Part shown: piece after piece, positions 19,310 through 27,290 of the stretch
How positions within the stretch are numbered: the first letter of the stretch is position 1
Layout of the letters: each line of letters opens with the position of its first letter
NCBI GenBank assembly: GCA_004376375.1
Contig: SOJX01000131.1
Location: 1-44,632, forward strand
Direction of reading: 5' to 3'
DNA: 44,632 nt
Source of the DNA: Planctomycetota bacterium
Lineage (GTDB): Bacteria; Planctomycetota; E44-bin39
Program-made: the position numbers and the translations under genes
The notes under the pieces: model-generated
The model's input: the letters and a program-made list of their open reading frames with translations, nothing else
What the model was told of the DNA's origin: nothing
The model's database searches: none

Positions 19310-20140
19310 CTATTGTCCCAGTTGTTGTTCCCGTTGTTTTTCCAGTTTTTTTGCTTCCTTTATTGCCCGCTTGATCTGTTTGGCGCGGTCCTTGTAGACG
19401 CGCTTCCACCTGTCGTAAACGTCGTCAAGAAGATCGTCATGGCCGTATTTCCAGGGCGCGAGAACCTCATAGGCTTTCACCATGTCTTCCTCGCCGATGA
19501 GGCCCACGACCACGTCCCCGTTGGTCTGGAATACTTCCAGGGCCAGCTTCCAGCATTCCTCCTTCGTCGCGCCGGCCACGAACCGGTCGTTGATTTCATA
19601 AAGCTGCTGGAAAAGCACCTCGCGGGCGTCCCTCACCTGCTGGGTCGTGCTCTCGTCCCAGCCGAGCTTTTGCGCGACCTTTCCGACCTCGGCATCGTAC
19701 TTCTTATGTCTGTACTCATCACGGCGTTTCGCCCTTTCCTTCCTTTTCTGCGCGGCGTTCTCCTCGAGCATGGTTATTATCTTTTCCTTCATGTCGGGCG
19801 TGATCTCACCGGCAAGCGTCAAGGGCTGGCCGCCGCCGGCGCTTGCGAGCGGCTTCGGGCTCCCGCCGGACCGGGCTTCTTTTAATTCTTTTTCGAGCTG
19901 TACAATCCGCTCTTCGTGCCGCTTTACCGTCTGGAGAATTTTTTTCAGGTCCATTTCCTGAATGAGCGCCTTGTCACCGAAGCGGAGCTCACCGCCTTTA
20001 CCGGCGTCGGGTTTGCCGCGGTCCGCGGTGGAAATGCCGGGCACGGCCTCGGCCTTTTCGGACACGGCGGGCTGAGCAAGCAGGAAGAAGGCGGCGACAC
20101 CTATACCGCCGATGACCAGCGCTACAACCAAAAGTTTCAT
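19310..20140 (-). CDS. membrane-anchored coiled-coil protein, unknown function
   Basis: This is a 276-aa protein with AGGAG 8 bases before the ATG. An N-terminal membrane segment (residues 3-22) is followed by a Pro/Gly/Ala-rich stretch and a short coiled coil (about 60-92, KKILQTVKRHEERIVQLEKELKEA). A helical, highly charged domain follows (KEKIITMLEENAAQKRKERAKRRDEYRHKKY to the end). No known domain was recognised. The charged helical part resembles Spy/LTxxQ-like periplasmic helices only superficially. It is transcribed towards the regulator gene and follows the VTC-domain gene by 26 bp, so the two are probably co-transcribed. Confidence 0.7.
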   Translation of the reverse strand: MKLLVVALVIGGIGVAAFFLLAQPAVSEKAEAVPGISTADRGKPDAGKGGELRFGDKALIQEMDLKKILQTVKRHEERIVQLEKELKEARSGGSPKPLASAGGGQPLTLAGEITPDMKEKIITMLEENAAQKRKERAKRRDEYRHKKYDAEVGKVAQKLGWDESTTQQVRDAREVLFQQLYEINDRFVAGATKEECWKLALEVFQTNGDVVVGLIGEEDMVKAYEVLAPWKYGHDDLLDDVYDRWKRVYKDRAKQIKRAIKEAKKLEKQREQQLGQ

Positions 20141-20166
20141 AAGAATACTCCTTTCCCTGATTATCC

Positions 20167-20973
20167 TTACGGGATACTAACCGTACTCTCTTTCCGCATA
20201 AGCGGTCTGGAAGAGCTGACGAACTTTGAAAACTCCTGTGCAGGTTTATAGCTGTTCAGTATCGCCCAAAGCCAGTCCGGAAGACCGTTCGCGCTTTTTG
20301 TCTCGAGGATCGCATCGGCCTCCCGGCTTATCGGACGACCGAGCTTTTCGAGAATAACCGGGGTCCGCTTGTAATTCCGCTTATAATAAGGAGTCAACGG
20401 GGCGCGGAAAAACCTTACGTTAGAATCCAGCGTCACCCGCAGGTCCAGTTTCTTCAGGCCGAAGACGTGCCGCGAATACGTGACCACCGTCGAAGGCGAA
20501 ATCCCGCATTCACAGGCATACGCGCGAAAACACTCGTAATACCTGACCGCCTGGTCGACGTCAGCCCCGTTCTCTTTCGCGCTTTTTGCGACCGCGTCCG
20601 TCAGGTTGTCTTCACCGCAGAGTTCATGAACGTACTTTTTCGCCAGCGGGAATCGCCACTTCTTGGTAGTGGTTCCATACCGGGACTTGATTTCTATCCA
20701 GCAGAACTCGGACGTCTCCACCCCGTCGCACACCCGGTAGATGTATTCTTTCGCACGCAGCTTTATGGCGGGCAAGCCGGTGTTTTCGGCCTTCCGGGCA
20801 AATGCAAAATCAGGAGTATCGAAATACATGGTTGCGATATGTACGACCGGCCGGCCGGTAATGAATTCGTCCCGGATCAGATTCCTGGAAAGAGTATCCA
20901 GGAGCATGGGAACGTCCCGCGGCACAACCTTGAATTTTCGTTCCATTCGCGTGATGAAAAGTGGTGATGTCAT
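20167..20973 (-). CDS. VTC-domain protein (polyphosphate polymerase-like)
   Basis: The start is ATG 20973 with GGAGG 7-11 bases upstream. The protein has the VTC tunnel fold signatures: RMERKFKV at the N-terminus, HIATMYFDTPD, PAIKLRAKEY, CWIEIKSRYG, YSRHVFG, LRVTLDSNVRFF and ILETKSANGLPDWL. These basic and acidic residues line the active tunnel of eukaryotic Vtc4. The bacterial family (often with CotH or tubulin-type partners) is less well understood, so polyphosphate synthesis is plausible rather than shown. No CotH-like or DUF4956 membrane partner, a common neighbour, is seen here. It follows a small proline-rich frame (20976-21167). Confidence 0.85.
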   Translation of the reverse strand: MTSPLFITRMERKFKVVPRDVPMLLDTLSRNLIRDEFITGRPVVHIATMYFDTPDFAFARKAENTGLPAIKLRAKEYIYRVCDGVETSEFCWIEIKSRYGTTTKKWRFPLAKKYVHELCGEDNLTDAVAKSAKENGADVDQAVRYYECFRAYACECGISPSTVVTYSRHVFGLKKLDLRVTLDSNVRFFRAPLTPYYKRNYKRTPVILEKLGRPISREADAILETKSANGLPDWLWAILNSYKPAQEFSKFVSSSRPLMRKESTVSIP

Positions 20974-20975
20974 AT

Positions 20976-21167
20976 TTACCTCCGCTTTACTATCTGCCCG
21001 CAATTATAAGGATCAAAGATTAAGGGAAGATTAAAACGGAGAATAAATTTAAAATTCTTCTTAAGGCCTCCAGATGCCGGTTTAAGGGGCTTAGACGGCT
21101 CAAAGGGACCGATCGAAGGCGGGCTGTCATAGGGGTTCCTGTCGTAATCCACGGGCAGGTCGCTCAT
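20976..21167 (-). CDS. possible small proline-rich protein upstream of VTC gene
   Basis: This is a 63-codon frame with AGGAAGG immediately before ATG 21167. It begins MSDLPVDYDRNPYDSPP, continues with PFEPSKPLKP, and ends in a basic tail. Its TAA overlaps the ribosome-binding site of the VTC gene, which would allow translational coupling. The second half runs through AT-rich DNA and does not look like a domain. It may be a genuine small protein or the start of a decayed gene. The family is not recognised. Confidence 0.35.
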   Translation of the reverse strand: MSDLPVDYDRNPYDSPPSIGPFEPSKPLKPASGGLKKNFKFILRFNLPLIFDPYNCGQIVKRR

Positions 21168-21237
21168 CGCCTTCCTGGAACACAGGGCTTGACGGGGAGC
21201 CGGAAGATTTTCGATTTACGATTTTCGATTGTCGAAT

Positions 21238-22248
21238 TCACTTCTTTTTTTCTTTCTCGGTACCCGGTACTTGGTACTCGGTACTTCTTCCCAACTCCTT
21301 CCCCGTCTTTGCGCCGTGAGAGCGGAGTAACTCTTTAATCTCTTTCGATTTGGAAAAGTCCAGTGGTGTTTTACCATCAACAGCTTTCATGTTCACATCA
21401 GCGCCTTTAGTAATTAGTAACACGATTATGTCGTTATGGCCATTCATTACAGCCCAATGCAGCGGCGTCTGGTCAAAATGTTCTTTCGCATTCACGTCGG
21501 CGCCTTCCCCAATCAGCAAGGCGGTTATGTCTCCATAACCTTGCCCTGCTGCATGGTGTAGCGGCGTCCAGCCCCCAATTTCTTTCGCATTCACGTTAGC
21601 GCCCTTCTCGATCAACAATGCAACAACGTCTTTATGGCCCTCAACTGCTGCATTATACAGCGGTGTTGCACCGATGTCGTCTTTAGCATTAACTTTTGCT
21701 CCTTTTTCAATCAGCAATGTGATAGTGTCTTTATCTCCAAGCTCTGTTGCCATATGCAACGGCGTACTGTCACCATTATCTTTCGCATTTACTTTGGCGC
21801 CTTTCTCAATCAGCAAGGCGGTTGTGTCTCTATAACCTTGCCCTGCTGCTACGTGCAGCGGCGTCCAGCCTCTAGGGTCTTTCGCATGTACGTCTGCGCC
21901 TTTGAAGATGAAAAGCGAAGCAGCATCTTTCCATCCCCTCTCAGCCGCGAAGTGCAGGGGATACATACCGTTCGTAAAGTTTTTCATAGGCTCGTTGCAG
22001 CTGACCCAGTGAGATGCCAGAAATTCAATCTCCATTTCGCTACAATTGTAATACTCGATAAGAGATGCCCTGCCTCTCGCACCCATCCCTAACAGGCCAT
22101 CAACTCCCGCCACTCGCACTTTCGGGTTATCCGCCTTCAACTTCCCCACATAATATCGCACCTTCATCGGCGTCCACAGCAGGCAGGTGGCGATCACCAG
22201 CGCGAAAAGGATAAGAACGAAAATGCCGAGTTTCAGGTAGAGTTTCAT
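21238..22248 (-). CDS. membrane-anchored ankyrin-repeat protein
   Basis: This is a 336-aa protein. A single N-terminal membrane helix (residues 4-27) and a short HEAT-like stretch (KVRYYVGKLKADNPKVRVAGVDGLL) are followed by about seven ankyrin repeats of 33 residues (consensus G-x-TPLHxAA-x-G-x-x-D-x-x-x-LLIEKGA-x-VNAK). The N-terminal module is shared with the SUMF protein at 29616-30608. The last residues (TEYQVPGTEKEKKK) are translated from a heptamer repeat (21259-21286), so the natural C-terminus has been extended by repeat DNA. Heptamers of the same family also lie upstream (22266-22335), bracketing the gene. It is probably a periplasmic protein-interaction protein; its partner is unknown. 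Confidence 0.85.
   Translation of the reverse strand: MKLYLKLGIFVLILFALVIATCLLWTPMKVRYYVGKLKADNPKVRVAGVDGLLGMGARGRASLIEYYNCSEMEIEFLASHWVSCNEPMKNFTNGMYPLHFAAERGWKDAASLFIFKGADVHAKDPRGWTPLHVAAGQGYRDTTALLIEKGAKVNAKDNGDSTPLHMATELGDKDTITLLIEKGAKVNAKDDIGATPLYNAAVEGHKDVVALLIEKGANVNAKEIGGWTPLHHAAGQGYGDITALLIGEGADVNAKEHFDQTPLHWAVMNGHNDIIVLLITKGADVNMKAVDGKTPLDFSKSKEIKELLRSHGAKTGKELGRSTEYQVPGTEKEKKK
21259..21286. repeat. heptamer repeat GGTACTY (4 copies), 3' end of ankyrin gene
   Basis: Units GGTACCC, GGTACTT, GGTACTC and GGTACTT, followed by CTTC. The array and its borders match the longer array at 22266-22335 on the other side of the gene. Confidence 0.8.
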
Positions 22249-22265
22249 TTCTTTTCTTCTTTCCC

Positions 22266-22335
22266 GGTACTCGGTACTCGTTACTCGTTACTCGTTACTC
22301 GTTACTCGTTACCTGGTACTTAGTGCTCGGTACTT
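22266..22335. repeat. heptamer repeat GGTACTC/GTTACTC (10 copies)
   Basis: Ten consecutive 7-bp units: GGTACTC twice, GTTACTC four times, then GTTACCT, GGTACTT, AGTGCTC and GGTACTT. It begins 17 bp upstream of the ankyrin start codon, so it would lie in that gene's 5' leader. Confidence 0.85.
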
Positions 22336-22381
22336 CTTCTATATTGTACATCCAAACGCGGATTGTGCAAGCGGGGAGAAT

Positions 22382-22421
22382 GAGTCGTGAGTCGTGAGTC
22401 GTGAGTCGTGAGTCGTGAGTC
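22382..22421. repeat. heptamer repeat GAGTCGT (5.7 copies)
   Basis: Five perfect copies of GAGTCGT and a partial one, followed by a T-run. It lies 46 bp from the previous array in the same 420-bp gene-free stretch (22249-22668). That stretch otherwise holds only the hairpin array at 22454. Confidence 0.85.
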
Positions 22422-22453
22422 TTTTTATAATGAGCTTCGCGCGGTATTTATCC

Positions 22454-22661
22454 TGGATTCCCGCCTTCGCGGGAATGACGGAAGATGGATTCCCGCCTTC
22501 GCGGGAATGACGGAAGATGGATTCCCGCCTGCGCGGGAATGACGGAAGATGGATTCCCGCCTTCGCGGGAATGACGGAAGATGGATTCCCGCCTGCGCGG
22601 GAATGACGGAAGATGGATTCCGGCCTGCGCGGGAATGACGAAGATGGATTCCGGCCCGTCC
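22454..22661. repeat. tandem array of 32-bp REP-like hairpins (6 copies plus partial)
   Basis: Units start at 22454, 22486, 22518, 22550, 22582 and 22614, with a fragment at 22645. Each contains ATTCCCGC-CTTC/CTGC-GCGGGAAT, an 8-bp stem with a 4-base loop, then GACGGAAGATGG as spacer. Loops CTTC and CTGC alternate in copies 2-5. This element is a common dispersed repeat in many bacterial genomes; here it is expanded in tandem. A single copy is at 13640 and a half copy at 34152. Confidence 0.9.
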
Positions 22662-22668
22662 ACCCGTC

Positions 22669-24507
22669 TTACTTTTCAACGTCGGTCCCTTTGCCGAGTT
22701 TCATATCGATTTGAAGAATCTGTTCCAATGATTTACGCGCATTCTTATACAGATCGAACCGCCATTTGGAATAGGATTCCAGATTGAAGCTGTCTATCAC
22801 TTTATTGGCGGCCTCTATTTCCCCGTTCAGCCTGGCGTTTTTCTCCTTGGCCTGCCGCAGAAGTTTCTTTTCTTTTACCGGATCGTCCTTGATGACTGTA
22901 AAGTCCATGGAGCGCCAGTTCGGGAAGAAATATTCCTGCTTATACCCGTTCTGAAAGGCATTCGAGTCATAGTAACTGTAAAAGCCTTTTGCGATGCCGT
23001 CATCGGTGCCGGCCCAGGAAAACACGGACATTATGGCCGGAATCGCCACAAAAGAAGCAACGGCCGCCAGGGCCGCATTTCCCTTGGCTGCCTGCTTGTC
23101 AGACTTGTATTTCTCGTCGGCGTCCGAGAGGGGTCCCCAGAAAATGCTCTCGTATTCATCCTTCTTGACGCCCTGTGCGCCATCGACCATGACGAAAACC
23201 AGTGCAGGATGCACAACGGTCAGCGCATGCCCGAGGCCGGGCACCGAATAAAGGGCCTTTATCGGAAAATCAAGCCCGTCGCGGATTGCACCGACGGTCC
23301 CGTAATAGGGATAACTTAAAAATCCTTTCCAGGAAAACTGCTTGGGCACCTCGACCAGTTCCCAGCGCTTTCTGCCCGGTATGTGCGTAAGGGGGAGCTG
23401 CCCCTGCAGGGCGCGATACCGGTCTTCCTTGCGGGCAACCTCCGCCACCTCTTTTGCGTCGAAGTTACCGGTAATACCGATAAGGTATTCACGAGTCCAC
23501 GACCAGTCTTTTTTCCCATGGCTCGTAACGGAGATTTTGTAGGTTCTGGGTCTGAGCGCGAAACCGGGGCTTTCCCCGACCAGCCATTCAAACTTCGCCG
23601 TAAGGTTGTCTTTCTTTAATTCGACCTTTTTATCAAGAAGGACATCCTTTTCTCCGAGAGGAGTAATGCGTAAAGCAAGCACGCACGGAGCGGTGGCGTT
23701 TACCTCGAGACTTACGGTTTCGGCAAACACCAGAACGCTTTTCCTGTCAATTTTCAGATCAACCGGAGCGGGATAATCGAGTTTCAAGGCGTTAAAAATG
23801 GTGTACACCCGGTCGGGATATGTTTTCTCGGGCAGCGTCGCACGGGGATTATTATAAAGCACCGTGGTGAACTTTTCGCGGGAGGCTTCGTCGAGGCGAA
23901 GAGCGGCATAAGCAATCCCCAGGCCGGTCAATACTTCCATTTCTTCTTCATAGGAAAGCTCTTCATCGAGCGCCTCTTCGAAATCGCGCCTGGCCTGCGA
24001 ATAACTGGCGCGCCTGAGGGCTGATCTCGCCCTTATTATTGCCCCGACTTTTGTTTTTACCGGACCGGAAGGCTCTTCCGCTTCTTCAACTCCTTTACCC
24101 GGCGCCCGCCGGACGCCTTCGCCTTTTTCCCTGAGCAGTTTCTTCAGGCGGGTATCATCAGGATCTTTTTTAAGGAGTTGCCGGAAAATCTCTCTGGCCT
24201 TTTGCGGTTGTTCAAGAAAAAGGTCGTAGACAAGGCCGAGGACGAGATTCGCTTCAAACAAATCGGGAAAAGTCTTAATCGCGCTTTCCAGGGATTTAAC
24301 GGCATCCTGAAAATCATCCTTTACGAGCGCAGCCACGCCCTTGTTGTAACTGATCACGGCTTTGTTGAACTCGTCCGCCTCGGAATCTTCTATGGCTTCG
24401 ATACGCCCCAGCGGCACGGGCGCAAAAAGCACGCATCCGCTGACGCAAAAAAGCATAACGAACAGAATGAGCGACAGGCGGACGGAAAATGTTTTTTCTG
24501 AATTCAT
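22669..24507 (-). CDS. large TPR lipoprotein, unknown function
   Basis: The start is ATG 24507 (AAGGA 11 bases upstream). This is a 612-aa lipoprotein with lipobox VSGC. TPR repeats at the N-terminus (YNKGVAALVKDDFQDAVKSLESAIKTFPDLFEANLVLGLVY) are followed by a linker and a second TPR pair (ARRDFEEALDEE..AYAALRLDEASREKFTTVLYNNP). A beta-rich middle follows, then a C-terminal part with a hydrophobic segment (AALAAVASFVAIPAIMSVFSW) and a helical tail. No enzyme domain was recognised. It is probably a periplasmic or outer-membrane scaffold. The hairpin array begins 8 bp after its stop codon, so the repeats lie in its 3' UTR. Confidence 0.8.
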   Translation of the reverse strand: MNSEKTFSVRLSLILFVMLFCVSGCVLFAPVPLGRIEAIEDSEADEFNKAVISYNKGVAALVKDDFQDAVKSLESAIKTFPDLFEANLVLGLVYDLFLEQPQKAREIFRQLLKKDPDDTRLKKLLREKGEGVRRAPGKGVEEAEEPSGPVKTKVGAIIRARSALRRASYSQARRDFEEALDEELSYEEEMEVLTGLGIAYAALRLDEASREKFTTVLYNNPRATLPEKTYPDRVYTIFNALKLDYPAPVDLKIDRKSVLVFAETVSLEVNATAPCVLALRITPLGEKDVLLDKKVELKKDNLTAKFEWLVGESPGFALRPRTYKISVTSHGKKDWSWTREYLIGITGNFDAKEVAEVARKEDRYRALQGQLPLTHIPGRKRWELVEVPKQFSWKGFLSYPYYGTVGAIRDGLDFPIKALYSVPGLGHALTVVHPALVFVMVDGAQGVKKDEYESIFWGPLSDADEKYKSDKQAAKGNAALAAVASFVAIPAIMSVFSWAGTDDGIAKGFYSYYDSNAFQNGYKQEYFFPNWRSMDFTVIKDDPVKEKKLLRQAKEKNARLNGEIEAANKVIDSFNLESYSKWRFDLYKNARKSLEQILQIDMKLGKGTDVEK

Positions 24508-24655
24508 TGCTGTTTTTCCTTGATTGGATTTAAACGATTTTTGTGAGGGCACCATAACGACTTCTTACATTTGATTTCCGCATACGAGCCTGGCGGCTCA
24601 CATGAACAATACAGGCATTTAATGCCTTTCGACACCGGACTCTTCTATAGAAGTA

Positions 24656-24685
24656 AAATTATTGTGTTTTAAATCGATTAGTCAA
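24656..24685 (-). promoter_or_regulatory. possible sigma70 promoter of TPR lipoprotein gene
   Basis: On the minus strand TTGACT (24685-24680), an 18-bp spacer and TAATTT (24661-24656) lie about 150 bp before the start codon in an AT-rich stretch. The -35 box is good, the -10 box weak. Confidence 0.35.
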
Positions 24686-24782
24686 GAAAAATTAATGTAT
24701 AAACCCTGAAATGAATAGGAATCATCAAATGGAGCGATGCTAAAACCCCACAGAGAAATTGCCGTTATGAATGTAAGAAAAC

Positions 24783-25919
24783 TCAATCCCGCGCCTTGAG
24801 CTCCTCGATATGCTTTTTCAGTTTCTCCGAAGCCGTGCCCTCCGGAGCGGCCCCAAGGGCTTTTTCATAATTCTTTATAACGCTTTTATAAGATACTTTG
24901 GAGCTTTTCTTTTTCTTTGCGTCGGCTTTTATCTCGCTTTTTATCGCCCTGGATATTTTAGCCCTGTAACCGAGCTCATCTTTAAGAGCCGCCGATGCAT
25001 CCTTATAACCTTCTTTCTTTCTCAGTTCCGCGTGCAACTTCCTGATATCGGCAACTTTCTTCGACAGGGCAAAATCCTTTTCGCCAAAGCATGCCAGGCG
25101 CACGGCGGTTTTCATATCGCCGTCCGCATCGGCCTTTTTTATCGCTTCAAGCGCATTTTCCGCCGCCTTCCCGTATTCGGCCAGAATATCATCACGCTTT
25201 TTAATCGCGCCCTTCAGTACGGCAAGGGGCATGGGGATCTCAATCTTCCCGAACGCTTTCAGTTCTTTTACAACCGTCTCCAGGCAGCCCAGGTCATTGC
25301 ATAATTCGTAAAGCGCCGCTGTTTCATTTATCCGGTCATATTCCATCCTGTAGCGGATCGGAAAATTTCCGGATGTTACCGTATCGTCCTTTTCGGGCAC
25401 ACCGTCACCTTCAACGTCCGCGAATTTGATCGGTACGCTCTTGCCGGTCTCATGACTGCCCAGCCTCAGGCCGAAGTGCAGGTGCGGCGCCGTCGATTTC
25501 CCCGTATGGCCCGAATATGCGATAAGATCGCCCCGCATCACCTTCTGACCTTTTTCAACCACGGCGCCGTTCTGCCTGACGTGCAGGTACTCGCTCACGT
25601 TTCCGTCCGCATGGCGGATGGCAACGATGTTATTGTCTTCCCAGTTCCCCGTCGGGCCGGCCGTGTCTTCCTTCACGTGCGTCACAACGCCGTCGGCGAC
25701 CGCCGCTATCGGAGTCCCGACCGGCATGGGCCAGAAATCGAACGCATAACGGTTCCACTGGTCGTTATGACTTACATCATCGTTATTGCCCTGCCATATA
25801 TCCCGGCTGTCGCCGTACTCCAGCGGCAGATAGTAAACAACTTTCTTCGGACCCGAGCTCGCCGGACAAACACACAGAAGCGAGACAAGCAGGGCTGTAA
25901 GAAAAACAATCCTCTTCAT
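24783..25919 (-). CDS. M23 (LytM) family peptidase, copy 1
   Basis: The start is ATG 25919, with AAAGG upstream. This is a 378-aa secreted protein with a cleavable-type signal peptide (MKRIVFLTALLVSLLCVCPASSG). An M23/LytM fold (about residues 25-190) has HNDQWNRYAFDF for the first zinc ligands and HLHFGL (H-x-H) for the last, plus IVAIRHADGNVSEYLHV and GDLIAYSGHTG. Such enzymes cut peptidoglycan cross-links or, when secreted, other Gly-rich peptides. The C-terminal 190 residues are charged helices ending in KKHIEELKARD. It is a tandem duplicate of the gene at 26046; the two 3' ends are almost identical in DNA over about 170 bp. Confidence 0.88.
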   Translation of the reverse strand: MKRIVFLTALLVSLLCVCPASSGPKKVVYYLPLEYGDSRDIWQGNNDDVSHNDQWNRYAFDFWPMPVGTPIAAVADGVVTHVKEDTAGPTGNWEDNNIVAIRHADGNVSEYLHVRQNGAVVEKGQKVMRGDLIAYSGHTGKSTAPHLHFGLRLGSHETGKSVPIKFADVEGDGVPEKDDTVTSGNFPIRYRMEYDRINETAALYELCNDLGCLETVVKELKAFGKIEIPMPLAVLKGAIKKRDDILAEYGKAAENALEAIKKADADGDMKTAVRLACFGEKDFALSKKVADIRKLHAELRKKEGYKDASAALKDELGYRAKISRAIKSEIKADAKKKKSSKVSYKSVIKNYEKALGAAPEGTASEKLKKHIEELKARD

Positions 25920-26006
25920 ACCGCGCCTTTCAGGCAATACGATAACCGCTGTCCGGATTATAACCTGGACCATATTCTAAAATCAACATCCTGCCTGACA
26001 AATATG

Positions 26007-26052
26007 GTTATAGACGTTTTCCCTCCCGGCCGGGAGGTTCCAGGTTCAATCC
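26007..26052 (-). other. tandem-duplication junction with copied tail of the upstream aromatic-synthesis gene
   Basis: Between the two peptidase genes a segment reads as a degenerate copy of the last codons of the gene at 27291 (P-G-R-E-G-K). It joins directly to the 3' end of copy 2 through the shared hexamer CAATCC. The whole intergenic stretch 25921-26050 aligns with 27184-27330. Confidence 0.65.
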
Positions 26053-27182
26053 CGCGCTTTGAGCTCCTCGATATGCTTTTTCAGTTTCTCCGAAGCCGTG
26101 CCCTTCGGAGCGGCCCCAAGGGCTTTTTCATAATTCTTTATAACGCTTTTATAAGATACTTTGGAGCTTTTCTTTTTCTTTGCGTCGGCTTTTATCTCGC
26201 TTTTTATCGCCTTGGATAACTTAGTCCTGTAACCGAGCTCATCTTTAAGAGCGGCCGATGCCTCTTTATAACCGTCTTTCTTTTTCAGTTCCGCATGCAG
26301 TTTCTTTATTTCAGCGGCTTTCTTCGACTGGGCGTAATCCTTCTCACCAAGGCGCGCAAGCCGGACGGCGGTTTTCATATCGTCGTCCGCATCGGCCTTC
26401 TTCATCGCCTCCAGCGCGTCTTCGGCGGCTTTCTCGTATTCGGCCAGGATATCATCACGCTTCTTGATCACCTCTTTCAAAATCGTAAGCTGCTTCTTGA
26501 TCTTGATTTTCCCGAGTTCTTTCAGTTCTTTCCCGGTCGCTTCCAGGCACTCCAGGTCGACGCATAACCTGTAAAGCGCCGCAGCCTTTTCAACCTGCTT
26601 ATGTACTTTCATATCCCGCAGGGGAAAATTCTTTGAAGTTACGGTATCGCCCGTTTTGGGCACGCCGTCGCCTTTGACGTCGGCGAATTTACACGGCGCG
26701 CTCTGGCCCGTCACATGATGTCCCGCCCTGAGGCCGAAGTGCAGGTGCGGTCCGTGCGAAAGACCCGTACTGCCCGAATAGGCGATAAGGTCGCCCCGCA
26801 ACACCTTCTGGTCTTTTTCGACTACCGCGCCGTTCTGTTTTATATGCAGGTATACGCTCACATTTCCATCGGCGTGACGAATGGCAACGATGTTATTGTC
26901 TTCCCACTTCCCCGTCGGGCCGGCCGTGTCCTCCTTTACGAACGTCACGACACCGGAGGCGGCCGCCACCACCGGCGTCCCGACCGGCATGGGGGAGAAA
27001 TCAAAAGCGTAGCGGTTCCACTTGTCATTATGGCTGGTATCGCCGTTGTTGCCCTGGAATACCATGCGGCTGTCGCCGTATTCCAGTGGCAGGTAGTAAT
27101 CGACTTTCACCGGACCCGAACTTGCCGGAAAAACGCACAGGAGCGAGACAAGCAAGGCTGCAAGGAAAGCAATCCTCTTCAT
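26046..27182 (-). CDS. M23 (LytM) family peptidase, copy 2
   Basis: This is a 378-aa protein of the same length and layout as copy 1. It has AAGGG 8 bases before the ATG, signal peptide MKRIAFLAALLVSLLCVFPASSG, M23 motifs HNDKWNRYAFDF and HLHFGL, and a charged helical tail with the identical ending. Both zinc-binding motifs are intact in both copies. The copies differ most at surface positions of the catalytic domain and in the middle of the helical tail, and least at the 3' end, which suggests recent gene conversion there. The upstream copy lies next to the aromatic biosynthesis fusion gene and was probably the original. Confidence 0.88.
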   Translation of the reverse strand: MKRIAFLAALLVSLLCVFPASSGPVKVDYYLPLEYGDSRMVFQGNNGDTSHNDKWNRYAFDFSPMPVGTPVVAAASGVVTFVKEDTAGPTGKWEDNNIVAIRHADGNVSVYLHIKQNGAVVEKDQKVLRGDLIAYSGSTGLSHGPHLHFGLRAGHHVTGQSAPCKFADVKGDGVPKTGDTVTSKNFPLRDMKVHKQVEKAAALYRLCVDLECLEATGKELKELGKIKIKKQLTILKEVIKKRDDILAEYEKAAEDALEAMKKADADDDMKTAVRLARLGEKDYAQSKKAAEIKKLHAELKKKDGYKEASAALKDELGYRTKLSKAIKSEIKADAKKKKSSKVSYKSVIKNYEKALGAAPKGTASEKLKKHIEELKARD

Positions 27183-27290
27183 AGCGCGCCCTTACATATA
27201 ATAAAATCTATTTCAGGCAATACGATAACCACTGACCGTATTATAACCCGGACTATCTTTTAAAATCAACCTGCTACAGGATAAATATTA

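Noticed and set aside
22454..22661. CRISPR array
   Set aside because: The repeats are strictly tandem at 32 bp and the parts between palindromes are identical, so there are no unique spacers, and no cas gene is near.
24611..24630. Terminator after the M23 genes (AGGCATTTAATGCCT)
   Set aside because: The stem is short, has no U-run on the minus strand, and lies upstream of the TPR lipoprotein promoter, not directly after a stop codon.
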